A DNA stretch of 64,000 nucleotides, from NCBI GenBank assembly GCA_040290295.1, contig PSMW01000006.1, positions 87,262 to 151,261 on the forward strand, given 5' to 3'. Below are positions 26,829 to 35,526 of this stretch, in pieces; within the stretch, counting starts at the first letter, position 1; the number at the start of each line of letters is the position of its first letter. The DNA is from CAADGV01 sp040290295 (lineage in GTDB: Bacteria; Bacteroidota; Ignavibacteria; UBA10030; UBA6906). The translations under genes and the position numbers were made by a program. Below the pieces are notes generated by a model. That model saw only the letters and a program-made list of their open reading frames with translations. It had not been told where the DNA came from and made no database searches.

Positions 26829-28069
26829 TGCAAAGCTACAAAGAGATTCTTGCCTCCGCCATTGCCGCCGCAAACCTTCCCTCGCGAGCACTCGACGTGG
26901 GAGAGTGCCAGTCACCCACAGGTCAGCGATGTTCGTTGTGCTATGCGGTCCGCCTCTCGTATGCCGATGAAGCACGGTTGAAGGATGAAGAGCTGCAGCG
27001 TGTGTGGAAGGATTGGCGATTCACCGCAGAGCTTGCCCGGCTGGTTCGCTCGCCACTCGGTCGGGGATATCGTACCACGACGAAGCGGCGCGTCTTTCCG
27101 TATCGCGATACCGTCTGTCTTGGACTTATCGCTCCCAGCGAGGAGGGTGAGATGCGTCCGTTTCCCGTTGTCCGCTGCGTTATTGAACCCCAAGAGCATT
27201 GTGCTATCTTCCATCACGTTCAAGAAAGCTTCGTCAAACCGTACGCGAAGAAGTTGGCGCGAGCAACAAGCTACGTTGTCATCAAGGGGACTTCTGCAGA
27301 GCAGACGCTTATCTTCAACGTCAAAGATATTTCGCCCGAACTGGTGCGTTCGGCGAATACCCTCTCCAAGTCCCTCACGCGCTCGTTCCCTTCGATCATT
27401 GGCATCTTTCTGTACGCGGACACGTCGAGTCCGCAGTACTATCTCGGCAGGCAGAGAGGGAGAAGTCGCACGTCCTTTCGGAAGCTGTACGGAAAGTCGG
27501 AGGTGTACCACCGGGTGTTGGGGAGGAGTTTCTTGTACTCGCCGTTGTCGTTTTCGCAAGTCAATCAATCCATACTCGAACGGGTGATCAGGGAAGCGCA
27601 AGCGCTGCTGCAGCCAAAGAATGACGCGAAGCTGTACGATCTCTATTGCGGCTACGGACTCTTTGCGTTGTGTCTTGCGGGAAACGTGCGCGAGGTTATC
27701 GGAGTGGAGAGTTCGAGTGCCTCAATCGCCTCGGCGTTTGCCAACGCGCGTCGCCAACGAGTGAACAATGCTCGCTTCCTTCTCAGCGACATCAATCAAG
27801 AAACGATAGGACGTATCATGACGGCAGCACAGCCCGGAGATGCGGTGATACTCGACCCGCCGCGCAAGGGCACAGCCGAAGGCGTGATCGAGTTCATCGC
27901 TGCGACGCGACCTGCGCGTGTCGTCCATATTTTCTGCGCCGTCGATCTCATGCCGAAGGAGTTGAAGCGTTGGGAGCGGGCCGGCTACACCGTCGTGTGC
28001 GCTGTACCGTTCGATATGTTTCCCGGGACACCTGAAGTGGAAATACTGGTGCTTCTGGAGCCTGCATGA
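26825..28069 (+). CDS. TrmA/RlmD-family RNA m5U methyltransferase
   Basis: The 414-residue protein is a class I SAM methyltransferase of the m5U family. Visible motifs are SFSQVNQ, the SAM-binding LYDLYCGYGLFALCLAG, and the VILDPPRKG motif. The HIFCAVD segment supplies a candidate nucleophilic cysteine, and a C-terminal PEVEILVLLEP stretch holds a likely catalytic glutamate. The N-terminal region is unlike the usual TRAM domain; it has CQSPTGQRCSLCY, which may bind zinc or an iron-sulfur cluster. It methylates uridine in rRNA or tRNA, but the target is not certain. The start overlaps the aminotransferase by four bases. Confidence 0.85.
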   Translation: MMQSYKEILASAIAAANLPSRALDVGECQSPTGQRCSLCYAVRLSYADEARLKDEELQRVWKDWRFTAELARLVRSPLGRGYRTTTKRRVFPYRDTVCLGLIAPSEEGEMRPFPVVRCVIEPQEHCAIFHHVQESFVKPYAKKLARATSYVVIKGTSAEQTLIFNVKDISPELVRSANTLSKSLTRSFPSIIGIFLYADTSSPQYYLGRQRGRSRTSFRKLYGKSEVYHRVLGRSFLYSPLSFSQVNQSILERVIREAQALLQPKNDAKLYDLYCGYGLFALCLAGNVREVIGVESSSASIASAFANARRQRVNNARFLLSDINQETIGRIMTAAQPGDAVILDPPRKGTAEGVIEFIAATRPARVVHIFCAVDLMPKELKRWERAGYTVVCAVPFDMFPGTPEVEILVLLEPA

Positions 28070-28164
28070 AGAATTTCTGAACCAATCCTGCAAAACCGAG
28101 CAGCGCCATTTTGTACATTGATTCCCAAACGCACACTCTCGCATACCCGCGCTCTCGTCTGCGA

Positions 28165-28227
28165 GTTGCAAATGCCAATCCTCAAGCTCCAAACGTTGAA
28201 CACCAAACCCGCAACCTAAAACCCCAA
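28165..28227. repeat. Heptamer-phased degenerate repeat (9 units)
   Basis: Nine consecutive 7-base units follow the pattern NNNNNAA, including GTTGCAA, ATGCCAA, TCCTCAA, GCTCCAA, ACACCAA and ACCCCAA. The word GCTCCAA recurs in three related arrays near the right end of the window. The array lies in the non-coding gap between the RNA methyltransferase and the convergent lyase gene. Confidence 0.6.
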
Positions 28228-28237
28228 CCCTTTAGGC

Positions 28238-29452
28238 TCAGTGGGCATCTGCCAGTGCCTGAGCGAAATCTTCTTTCAAATCTTCGATTCCCTCCACACC
28301 GACCGAAATGCGAACCATGCCCGGTGTAACGCCGTGACGTGCTAACTCGCTCTTGGTCATATTGATGTGCGAGGAGTACACCGGAATGCTGACGAGGGTT
28401 TCTACTCCTCCCAACGACATGGCATTCACAGCGATGCGCAGTCTATCGCACAAGCGCACTGCTGCTTTCACTCCCCCCTTCAACTCAATCGTGACCATTC
28501 CACCAAAACCGCCGCGCATTTGCCGACGTGCGATAGTGTGTTGCGGATGAGTGCGTAACCCGGGGTACAACACGCGCTGCACCTTCGGGTGGCGGCGAAG
28601 AAATGCTGCAAGCGCCATGGCATTCTCGTTCTGTCGTTGCACGCGAAGCTCGAAGGTCTTGAGGCTTCGCAACAACAGAAACGCCATGAACGGATCAGGG
28701 CTTCCGCCCAAATATTTCAACTGTGTATGGACACCCTTGATGAACGCGCGCGTTCCTACCACGACTCCGCCGAGCAGATCGCTGTGTCCGCCAAGATATT
28801 TGGTGCAGCTTTCAACAACAACGTCGACCCCGAACTGGAAGGGGTTTTGGTTGAATGATGTGGCAAACGTGTTGTCAACCATCTTAAGGATGGGCGTGCC
28901 GTGCCGGCGAGATGCACGCCGGGTTGCTGCCACAACGCTGGCGATGTCCACAATATCGAGTGTAGGATTGGTGGGCGTTTCGAAGTACACCAATTTCGTT
29001 TTCGGCGTCGCTACATCGAGCAGCGAGTCCGGCCGGAGCGGATCCATGAAGCGCACGTTCACGCCCAAGTCGGGGAGAATGTCGCGGAAGAAGCGGTACG
29101 TGCCGCCGTACAATGCCGGAGCGCTGATCATCTCGTCGCCTGCTTTGACCACCGAGAGAATTGCTGAACTGATCGCTGCCATGCCTGAAGAGAACAGCAA
29201 CGCTTGTTCGGCGTGCATCATCAAGGCAAGGCGCTCCTCGACTTCGCTGGTTGTTGGATTGTGATAGCGCGTGTACACGAGAACGTCGGGATCGCCCTGT
29301 GCATACCGAACGGCATCCTCGCTGCTGGCGAACCGATAGGTTGATGTTTGGTAGATGGGAAAAGAGACAGGTCCTCGGTAAGCGTACAGCTTCTTTCCGT
29401 GGATGGCGAGTGTTGCAAGTGATGTTGCAGCCGGTGTGCGCTTCCGTTTCAT
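28238..29452 (-). CDS. Cys/Met-metabolism PLP enzyme (cystathionine gamma-lyase/synthase family)
   Basis: The 404-residue protein is a fold-type I PLP enzyme of the cystathionine gamma-synthase group. The Schiff-base lysine is Lys218 in SCTKYLGGHSD. YTRYHNPT (60-67) contains the Tyr and Arg that contact the phosphate of the neighbouring subunit, and FETPTNPTLDIVDI is the PLP-ring segment. Family members carry out gamma-synthase, gamma-lyase or sulfhydrylase reactions in methionine and cysteine metabolism. The residues seen do not separate these possibilities. It is the last gene of a minus-strand group that starts with the NFACT gene at 32137. Confidence 0.92.
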   Translation of the reverse strand: MKRKRTPAATSLATLAIHGKKLYAYRGPVSFPIYQTSTYRFASSEDAVRYAQGDPDVLVYTRYHNPTTSEVEERLALMMHAEQALLFSSGMAAISSAILSVVKAGDEMISAPALYGGTYRFFRDILPDLGVNVRFMDPLRPDSLLDVATPKTKLVYFETPTNPTLDIVDIASVVAATRRASRRHGTPILKMVDNTFATSFNQNPFQFGVDVVVESCTKYLGGHSDLLGGVVVGTRAFIKGVHTQLKYLGGSPDPFMAFLLLRSLKTFELRVQRQNENAMALAAFLRRHPKVQRVLYPGLRTHPQHTIARRQMRGGFGGMVTIELKGGVKAAVRLCDRLRIAVNAMSLGGVETLVSIPVYSSHINMTKSELARHGVTPGMVRISVGVEGIEDLKEDFAQALADAH

Positions 29453-29482
29453 AGGCGTAATGCCTCAATGGTGATGGAATGG

Positions 29483-30427
29483 TTATGATGGCAGCGTTCG
29501 TGAATGCTTCAGATGGTACGGAAGCAGTGCCGCATAGATTGCACGGTGGACGGGCGTCGGGATGCCAAGACGTTTGCCCTCGCTGACGATCGTCCCAGAA
29601 AACGCCTCGATTTCCAACCTCCTCCCATGGACGAGGTCGTGATAGAGCGACGAGCGAGAACGGTTATCGTACCGCTTCAAGACGTCGAAAATGTATTCGA
29701 CAAAGTCATGGGGCAATTCGATGCCGCGTGCGTGTGCGATGGCGAGCGTTTCGCGCATAGCATCTTCCAGCAACGCACGTGTTTCAGGCACTGCAAGAAT
29801 TTCTCCGAGCGTCAAGCGTGTCAAAGCGGTCATCCCTCCCACCGCAGCAATGAAGATGTACTTTTTCCAAAGTTCGATGCGAATGTCGTTGACAAGTTCA
29901 GCATGGATGTGCGAACGAAGCATCGCTTCGTGGATGAGCTTTGCCCGCCGGAGGCACTCGGCATCCGTCTGTTCGAGAGGACCGAAAACGATTTTCGTGG
30001 GACCGATCGTGTGCGTGATGACGCCGGGCGCGGTGATGTTCGCATAGATGTATGCCACGCCCCCGAAGACGATTCCTCGCGGGATGAGGCGTTGGATCTT
30101 CTCTTCGTTGTCGATACCGTTCTGTAGGCTGATGATGATGGTGTATGGAGAGAGAAGCGGTTCGAGCGATTGTGCTGCCGATGCCGTGTCGTACGATTTC
30201 ACACAAAAGAGAACGGCATCCACTGTGCCGACTGTTGCGGCGTTGCCCGTCATCTTGCCGGGTGGAACGACCCACCCCCCTTCGAACGAGTCAATCCGCA
30301 ATCCCGACGTGTGCATCGCTTCGAGATGCGGTCCTCGTGCGAGAAACCAGACGTCTTCACCACTGCGTGCCAACCTGCCGCCGAAATATCCGCCGACACC
30401 ACCGGCGCCGACTACTGCAAACTTCAT
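29483..30427 (-). CDS. panE: 2-dehydropantoate 2-reductase
   Basis: The 314-residue protein reduces ketopantoate to pantoate with NADPH in coenzyme A synthesis. The N-terminal GAGGVGGYFGGRLARSG motif binds the cofactor, and residues in IQRLIPRGIVFGGV and the conserved KYIFIAAVGGMTALT helix match ketopantoate reductases. The catalytic Lys and Glu region is in ELWKKYIF. The ATG at 30427 is used rather than an upstream start at 30469. It lies between the NFACT gene and the PLP enzyme on the minus strand. Related paralogues with other substrates exist, so the physiological role is likely but not certain. coaBC lies elsewhere in the window (34275-35495). Confidence 0.85.
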   Translation of the reverse strand: MKFAVVGAGGVGGYFGGRLARSGEDVWFLARGPHLEAMHTSGLRIDSFEGGWVVPPGKMTGNAATVGTVDAVLFCVKSYDTASAAQSLEPLLSPYTIIISLQNGIDNEEKIQRLIPRGIVFGGVAYIYANITAPGVITHTIGPTKIVFGPLEQTDAECLRRAKLIHEAMLRSHIHAELVNDIRIELWKKYIFIAAVGGMTALTRLTLGEILAVPETRALLEDAMRETLAIAHARGIELPHDFVEYIFDVLKRYDNRSRSSLYHDLVHGRRLEIEAFSGTIVSEGKRLGIPTPVHRAIYAALLPYHLKHSRTLPS

Positions 30428-30472
30428 ATTCTTCTCATGATGAGAAAAAGAAGGGAAAGCGCATGGCACATC

Positions 30473-32137
30473 TCAATTCGTCGCATCCTCATGCGGGAGT
30501 GCCGGCTCAGCAAAGATAATCTTTTCGCGCTCAACAATCACCGAACCCGGCGCGGCACCTCTTGGTTTTCGGACGTACTTTCGTTCGGTCATCGCAACCG
30601 GCACATGCTTCGCGTTGCGCATCTTGCTATAATACGCGGCGATCGCGGCGGCTTGCTCTTTTGCTTTTTTCGACGGCTCGCCTTTGCCGGATCCGATTTT
30701 CAAGATCACATGGGACCCCGACGCCCCGCGGACATGAAACCAGAGATCGTTCGGCTTTGCATGCTTCAGCGTCAGTTCGTCGTTGTCCCGACTACTCTTT
30801 CCCGCCCACACCTCGAAGCCGCCATCCACTGTGAAGATGCGGAACGGCAAGCGCTCCCGTTCAGCAGTGTTTCCGCCGATCCCGATTCTCTCGAGGTCGT
30901 CTTTGTGCTCTTCCATAAAGGCTTTTAACTCTTCTGTCGTGGATGCATCGTCCAATGCTTGCGTAAGACGCTGGACGGCGTCGATCTGATCGTTCAGGCT
31001 CACAAGGCGGGCGGAGGCTTGATGATGAGCAAGGAGTGCTCGTTTGGCTTTCTCGAAATATCGCTGTGCGTTCTGCACTGCTGTGAGCGACGGGTGTAAC
31101 GGGATGTGCATCGCCATGCCATCGTGTTCGATCACGACTTCCTTCTCACCGCGATGCACGAGGTGTGCATGCTGCATCAGCAGCGTGCCGAAGCGCTGGT
31201 ACTCATCTGTCCGATTGCTCTTTTTCAGTTCATCCTCCAGAACCTCGTGTGTGCGCTTCAGCTTTTCCATCCTTCTGATGAGTGTATCGAGCAACGCACG
31301 TTTCTTCTTCTCGAAACGCACATGTGAACGAGAAAAGGCAACGAAAAACCGAATGGCTTCGTGAATATCATCGAAGGGGCGCTCTTCATTCTTCGGAAGA
31401 TGGGTGAGGGGAACGAGCGAGAACGCAACAGGAAATCCTTTTCCATTTTTCTCCACAAGATAAACCCGCGGTCGCGCGGCCGACAGATCTTGAAGCAGCG
31501 CAGCAAGTGCGCGCCGAAGCACTTGCAGGTGCTCATCGTGAATGGCTGACACGCTACGTGTCGGCGACACCTGTGCGCGATGCAGGAGTTCTCTCACCAG
31601 CGTCGAACCCAGCGTCGGGAAAAAACGCTTGAGACTCGCCGCGATCGTCTCTGCCGGTGTCTCGCTCACGTGTGTCCACCATGCATCGATATCGTACACA
31701 AGCTCGCCGCTCTGGTATTCCATCTTCGACCCGATAAGCTGCTTCGGCTGCTTGAACGCATCGACGACCGTTCCCGTTTCATCAACCAACACAACGTTTG
31801 CCCTCGCACCGAAGAAGCAGAGATCGAGCCGCTTCCCGGACTCTAACGAAAACATCATCACTCGATCTCGAGGGTGCATCTCGATCGCCTCGATACGGCG
31901 CCCAATGATGCTCGGGAGGACATCGACGGAATTCGTCCGTGCACGGGTAGCGTCGCGCCTCAACCGGAGGGTGTTCATCTCACGATCGCATGCGATGATC
32001 AGTCCGTCGTTCGAGCAATCGAACCGGAGCACGAGTTGATCTCTTTCCTGCGAAAAAGCTTCGACGACGGCGTGTCCTTCCAACCGCGGCTTCAGATCTG
32101 AGGCGATATAGGACAAAGTGTGATAGGAACTTAGCAT
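30473..32137 (-). CDS. NFACT-family protein (Rqc2/FbpA-like)
   Basis: The 554-residue protein has the NFACT-N fold at its N-terminus (HTLSYIASDLKPRLEG, then segments such as DAFKQPKQLIGSKMEY), a central coiled coil (about 270-430, rich in Lys, Glu and Leu), and a C-terminal NFACT-R domain with LTLKHAKPNDLWFHVRGASG and YYSKMRNAKHVPVAMTERKYVRKPRGA. Rqc2/RqcH homologues bind stalled 50S-peptidyl-tRNA complexes and add alanine tails to nascent chains for degradation; some also bind fibronectin on the cell surface. The ATG at 32137 fits. It is divergent from yicC across a DnaA-box-rich region. Confidence 0.9.
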   Translation of the reverse strand: MLSSYHTLSYIASDLKPRLEGHAVVEAFSQERDQLVLRFDCSNDGLIIACDREMNTLRLRRDATRARTNSVDVLPSIIGRRIEAIEMHPRDRVMMFSLESGKRLDLCFFGARANVVLVDETGTVVDAFKQPKQLIGSKMEYQSGELVYDIDAWWTHVSETPAETIAASLKRFFPTLGSTLVRELLHRAQVSPTRSVSAIHDEHLQVLRRALAALLQDLSAARPRVYLVEKNGKGFPVAFSLVPLTHLPKNEERPFDDIHEAIRFFVAFSRSHVRFEKKKRALLDTLIRRMEKLKRTHEVLEDELKKSNRTDEYQRFGTLLMQHAHLVHRGEKEVVIEHDGMAMHIPLHPSLTAVQNAQRYFEKAKRALLAHHQASARLVSLNDQIDAVQRLTQALDDASTTEELKAFMEEHKDDLERIGIGGNTAERERLPFRIFTVDGGFEVWAGKSSRDNDELTLKHAKPNDLWFHVRGASGSHVILKIGSGKGEPSKKAKEQAAAIAAYYSKMRNAKHVPVAMTERKYVRKPRGAAPGSVIVEREKIIFAEPALPHEDATN

Positions 32138-32141
32138 CGTG

Positions 32142-32221
32142 TTATCAACAATATAATGAAAAACGCCTCTACCGCCACATTTTTGCAATGTTAGTGTGGA
32201 TAAACTGTGGATTGTGGATAA
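32142..32221. other. DnaA-box cluster: candidate origin or DnaA-regulated site
   Basis: Two exact DnaA-box sequences, TGTGGATAA, lie at 32195-32203 and 32213-32221, start positions 18 bases apart. A 7-of-9 match (TGTGGATTG, 32206-32214) sits between them. A further TTATCAACA on the opposite orientation, one base off the box, lies at 32142-32150 next to an AT-rich run. The site lies between divergent genes (NFACT to the left, yicC to the right). Whether this is oriC, a DnaA-controlled promoter or chance needs a whole-genome view. Confidence 0.5.
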
Positions 32222-32262
32222 CATGTGTACAGCTCTGTGACCATTTAGTGGGGAACTTTCCA

Positions 32263-32293
32263 TTGCAGGCGACACCGCTTTTGCGTACTTTTG
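32263..32293 (+). promoter_or_regulatory. Candidate Bacteroidota-type promoter of yicC operon
   Basis: TTG at 32263-32265 and TACTTTTG at 32286-32293, an exact match to TAnnTTTG, are separated by 20 bases. The yicC ATG lies 29 bases beyond. The DnaA-box cluster is just upstream, so DnaA could affect transcription of the gmk-rpoZ-coaBC operon. Confidence 0.55.
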
Positions 32294-32321
32294 TAGTCCG
32301 AAATCATCCCAAGAGGTTGCA

Positions 32322-33200
32322 ATGATAGCCAGTATGACCGGCTACGGACGAGGAGAGGCAAGTACCAAAGGCATTGCCGTAGCGGTGGAGTTGCGAAGCG
32401 TGAACAGCCGGTTTCTCGAAGTCTCCGCGCGCCTACCACGCTCGCTTTCGATACGCGAAAACGAAATCAAGGAAATTATCCGCAAGCGCATCTCGCGCGG
32501 CAAGATTACTCTGGTGGCGGTGGTCGAGCACGCCAACGACGGCGCGATCCCTGTCCGCATCAATACCTCGGCAGCAAAGGGTTATTACAAGCTCCTCAAT
32601 CAGTTGCGCAAGACAGTCAGGATCAAGGCACCTGTAACGCTACAACACCTGCTGCAATTCTCGGAAGTACTGGAGCCGGTGGAACTGGAGAATACCGACG
32701 AGAAGGAGTGGTCGTTGCTGGAACAAGCCCTCAGTCAGGCGATAGAAAACCTTCTTCTCATGAAACGGAACGAAGGAGAAGAACTCGGCAAAGATTTTCG
32801 CCACCGGATCGGCTTGGTGGAGCAAAAGCTAACGGCGATCGAACGGCTCTCTGCCGAGCAGATCCCTGCACAGCGGCTTCGCTTGCGAGAACGCGTCAAG
32901 CAGTTGCTGGAGAGGGAAACAATCGATGAGGACAGATTGGAGATGGAACTGGCGCTTCTGGCAGATCGGTTGGATGTAACGGAGGAATGTGTCCGCTTTC
33001 GCAGCCACAATAAATTTTTTTTGGAGGCGTTAACAACCGACGAGGCAGCCGGACGGAAGTTGAATTTTCTCATCCAGGAAATGAATCGAGAAGCCAACAC
33101 CATCGGTTCGAAGTGCAACTCTTCAGAGATTGCGCACCTTGTGGTAGAGATCAAGGAGGAATTGGAGCGCATCCGCGAGCAACTGCAGAACATTGAATGA
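32322..33200 (+). CDS. yicC: YicC-family endoribonuclease
   Basis: The 292-residue protein is a YicC-family RNase. The N-terminus MIASMTGYGRGEAS, followed by ELRSVNSRFLEV, is the family signature. The C-terminus carries GRKLNFLIQEMNREANTIGSK and EIAHLVVEIKEELERIREQ, with conserved acidic and His residues. YicC homologues are metal-dependent endoribonucleases linked to small RNA turnover. An AGAGG site precedes the ATG. It starts a plus-strand operon with guanylate kinase and the RNA polymerase omega subunit, a common bacterial arrangement. Confidence 0.93.
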   Translation: MIASMTGYGRGEASTKGIAVAVELRSVNSRFLEVSARLPRSLSIRENEIKEIIRKRISRGKITLVAVVEHANDGAIPVRINTSAAKGYYKLLNQLRKTVRIKAPVTLQHLLQFSEVLEPVELENTDEKEWSLLEQALSQAIENLLLMKRNEGEELGKDFRHRIGLVEQKLTAIERLSAEQIPAQRLRLRERVKQLLERETIDEDRLEMELALLADRLDVTEECVRFRSHNKFFLEALTTDEAAGRKLNFLIQEMNREANTIGSKCNSSEIAHLVVEIKEELERIREQLQNIE

Positions 33201-33224
33201 GGATCCTCGACGAGCGACGGAATA

Positions 33225-33791
33225 ATGCCGCGCGGTAAACTCATCGTCATATCGGCGCCCAGCGGTGCGGGCAAGACGACGATCGCCCGCGAGATCATGA
33301 AGCGCAATCCCTCGTTGGGATTTTCCGTTTCGGCAACAACGAGGCCCAAACGCAATGGCGAGATTGACGGAAAAGATTATTATTTTCTATCGGAAGAAGA
33401 ATTTCGGCGCCGCGTTGCGGCGGGAGAATTCGTCGAGTGGGAGGAAGTGTATCCCGGCAAGTTGTACGGCACGCTCAAAGCCGAAGTGGAGCGCCTGCTG
33501 CGTTCGGGGCACGACGTGTTGTTCGATATCGATGTGAAGGGCGGCTTGGCAATCAAACGCCAGTACCCCGAAGCGTGCTTGATCTTTGTGCGGCCACCGA
33601 GCATCGAGGTCCTGAAAGAACGACTTGCCAACCGGAAAACGGAAGACGCGGGAACGATAGCGCAACGGCTGCAACGCGTGCCAATGGAATTGGAACTCGG
33701 AAACCAGTTCGATTATCAGGTCGTGAACGACGTGCTGAGCACAGCAGTCGATGAGGTTCAAAAAATTGTCGAAGAACATTTACAATCCTAA
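33225..33791 (+). CDS. gmk: Guanylate kinase
   Basis: The 188-residue enzyme phosphorylates GMP to GDP with ATP. The P-loop APSGAGKTTIAREIM is at residues 11-25. The GMP-binding region contains SATTRPKRNGEIDGKDYYFL, and GEFVEWEEVYPGKLYGT matches the lid and base-binding segment. Arg-rich catalytic residues are present in LANRKTEDAGTIAQRL. The length is normal. It lies between yicC and rpoZ, a conserved neighbourhood, and its stop is 10 bases before the rpoZ start. Confidence 0.96.
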   Translation: MPRGKLIVISAPSGAGKTTIAREIMKRNPSLGFSVSATTRPKRNGEIDGKDYYFLSEEEFRRRVAAGEFVEWEEVYPGKLYGTLKAEVERLLRSGHDVLFDIDVKGGLAIKRQYPEACLIFVRPPSIEVLKERLANRKTEDAGTIAQRLQRVPMELELGNQFDYQVVNDVLSTAVDEVQKIVEEHLQS

Positions 33792-33801
33792 GGAGCACCC
33801 T

Positions 33802-34149
33802 ATGCCCATCAAACCGATCGATATCGAAGAACTGACGTCGAAAGCGAAGAACATCCACGAAGCGATCGTGGCAATATCTCGTCGCGCGCGCCAAATCAAC
33901 GAAGAGATGAAGATCGAATTCAATCAGCGCATCGCGACGTTTGTGCAAAAGACGGAGTCGGAGAACGAAGAAAACGACGTGAATCCGGACCAACTGCGGG
34001 TGAGCCTCGAGTTCGAGAAACGCCCGAAGCCGACCGACATCGCTCTGGAGGAACTGCTCGCCGGCAAACTCCAATGGCGCTACCGCGAAGCTGAAGAATC
34101 GCTCAAGAGCCAGAAGAAGAAGGACGAGAAGGGCGCGGACGAAGACTAG
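33802..34149 (+). CDS. rpoZ: RNA polymerase omega subunit
   Basis: The 115-residue protein is the short omega subunit that helps assemble core RNA polymerase. The segment NIHEAIVAISRRARQINEEMK carries the conserved helix that interacts with beta-prime, and KPTDIALEELLAGKLQWRY is the second conserved block. The acidic and lysine-rich C-terminal tail is short. A GGAG site precedes the ATG at 33802. Its position after gmk is the usual one. The sequence is closer to the Bacteroidota/Chlorobi type than to the E. coli form, which supports the taxonomic inference. Confidence 0.85.
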   Translation: MPIKPIDIEELTSKAKNIHEAIVAISRRARQINEEMKIEFNQRIATFVQKTESENEENDVNPDQLRVSLEFEKRPKPTDIALEELLAGKLQWRYREAEESLKSQKKKDEKGADED

Positions 34150-34171
34150 CTCTTTGTCCAGCGGGTTGGTC

Positions 34172-34201
34172 GAGGGCACCGTTGTATTGTTTGGTGCCCT
34201 C
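34172..34201 (+). terminator. Hairpin between rpoZ and coaBC
   Basis: GAGGGCACC (34172-34180) pairs perfectly with GGTGCCCTC (34193-34201) around a 12-base loop. No strong T-run follows, so it may be a partial terminator or attenuator rather than a full stop between rpoZ and coaBC. Confidence 0.5.
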
Positions 34202-34274
34202 TCGATTCATGGCTTTGCTTTTCTGCGCTGCTCGGAGGCAGCACCACTGAACATCGCACCACGTGTAGCCGCAC

Positions 34275-35495
34275 ATGCTCAAGGACAAGAAGATCATCGT
34301 AGGCGTCACCGGCGGCATTGCTGCCTACAAGACTCCGCTGCTTGTACGTGAGCTTGTCAAAGCCGGCGCCGAGGTACAGGTGGTGATGACGCGCGCCGCG
34401 CAGCAATTCGTTACACCGCTGACGTTCTCCACCGTTGCACGGCGCGACGTGATCACCGAGATGTTCGGCGAGCAACCTGCTGCCACCGCGCAGGCATGGA
34501 CGCAACACATCGGCCTTGCACTCTGGGCAGATGTAATGATGATCGCGCCCGCCACTGCACACACCATCGCCAAACTCGCGCACGGCTTTGCCGACGATTT
34601 CCTCTCGACGCTCGTGCTGGCTCTCCGCTGTCCGCTCCTCATCGCTCCGTCGATGGATGTCGATATGTATCTCAACCCAACAACACAGCAGAATCTCGCG
34701 TCTCTCAAAGAAGCGGGCTACTTCCTCCTGCCACCGGACGAAGGAGAGTTGGCAAGCGGACTGACCGGTGCCGGCAGATTACCCGAGATCGAAACGTTGA
34801 TCAAAGCGGCAGAGGAACTGCTCGATCGCGTGCATCAGGATTTACGCGACAAGAACATTCTCGTAACAGCAGGACCGACCTACGAGCCGATCGATCCGGT
34901 ACGCTTCATCGGTAACTCCTCATCGGGGAAGATGGGATTCGCTCTTGCCCATGCGGCGGCATTGCGCGGCGCAAACGTGACCTTGGTTGCAGGACCGGTC
35001 CAACTGCGCACGCCACGCAACGTCCGGCGCATCGATGTCCGCACAGCTCGCGACATGTACGACGCTGTCCATCGCGAGTTCGATCAGGCGCATGCACTCA
35101 TCATGGCAGCCGCCGTGGCGGACTATACGGTCGCACAACCCGCAACGCAGAAAATCAAACGGGAACAACAATCGGGCGACACATTGACTCTTACGCTTTC
35201 GAAGAATCCTGACATCCTTCGTTCGCTCGGCGAACGCAAGACGCACCAAGTGATCGTGGGATTCGCGTTGGAGACCGACAACGGCGTGGCGAACGCGCAA
35301 GCAAAGGCAAAAGCGAAGCACGCCGATATGATCGTGCTGAACAATCCGAGCGAGGAAGGGTCCGGGTTCCATACCGACACGAATCGCGTAACGTTCGTCT
35401 ATCCCGATGGTGCGATCGAGGAGTTACCGTTGTTGCCGAAGTTCGATGTCGCAATGAAGATTCTCGATCGTATCCAAGCGCTGATGCGCGCTTGA
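34275..35495 (+). CDS. coaBC: Bifunctional phosphopantothenoylcysteine decarboxylase / phosphopantothenate-cysteine ligase
   Basis: The 406-residue protein performs two steps of coenzyme A synthesis. The N-terminal flavin-dependent CoaC domain has GVTGGIAAYKTPLLVREL, and APSMDVDMY in place of the canonical Asn-containing substrate-binding motif, a variant found in Bacteroidota. The position of the usual catalytic cysteine reads LASGLTGAGRL with Ser, as in many FCB proteins. The C-terminal CoaB domain begins near KNILVTAGPTYEPIDPVRFI with GNSSSGKMG. The start ATG at 34275 was chosen. It is about 125 bases from rpoZ and 31 bases from the next gene. Confidence 0.93.
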   Translation: MLKDKKIIVGVTGGIAAYKTPLLVRELVKAGAEVQVVMTRAAQQFVTPLTFSTVARRDVITEMFGEQPAATAQAWTQHIGLALWADVMMIAPATAHTIAKLAHGFADDFLSTLVLALRCPLLIAPSMDVDMYLNPTTQQNLASLKEAGYFLLPPDEGELASGLTGAGRLPEIETLIKAAEELLDRVHQDLRDKNILVTAGPTYEPIDPVRFIGNSSSGKMGFALAHAAALRGANVTLVAGPVQLRTPRNVRRIDVRTARDMYDAVHREFDQAHALIMAAAVADYTVAQPATQKIKREQQSGDTLTLTLSKNPDILRSLGERKTHQVIVGFALETDNGVANAQAKAKAKHADMIVLNNPSEEGSGFHTDTNRVTFVYPDGAIEELPLLPKFDVAMKILDRIQALMRA

Positions 35496-35526
35496 GCTTG
35501 AGCATTTCATTCTCTACACTTATAGT

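Noticed and set aside
28238..29452. SAM riboswitch upstream of the Cys/Met-metabolism gene
   Set aside because: Only 30 bases separate the start from the neighbouring gene, too short for such an element, and no conserved core is visible.
32195..32221. Definite assignment of oriC
   Set aside because: dnaA and dnaN are not in this window, and only two exact boxes are present. It is reported as a candidate only.
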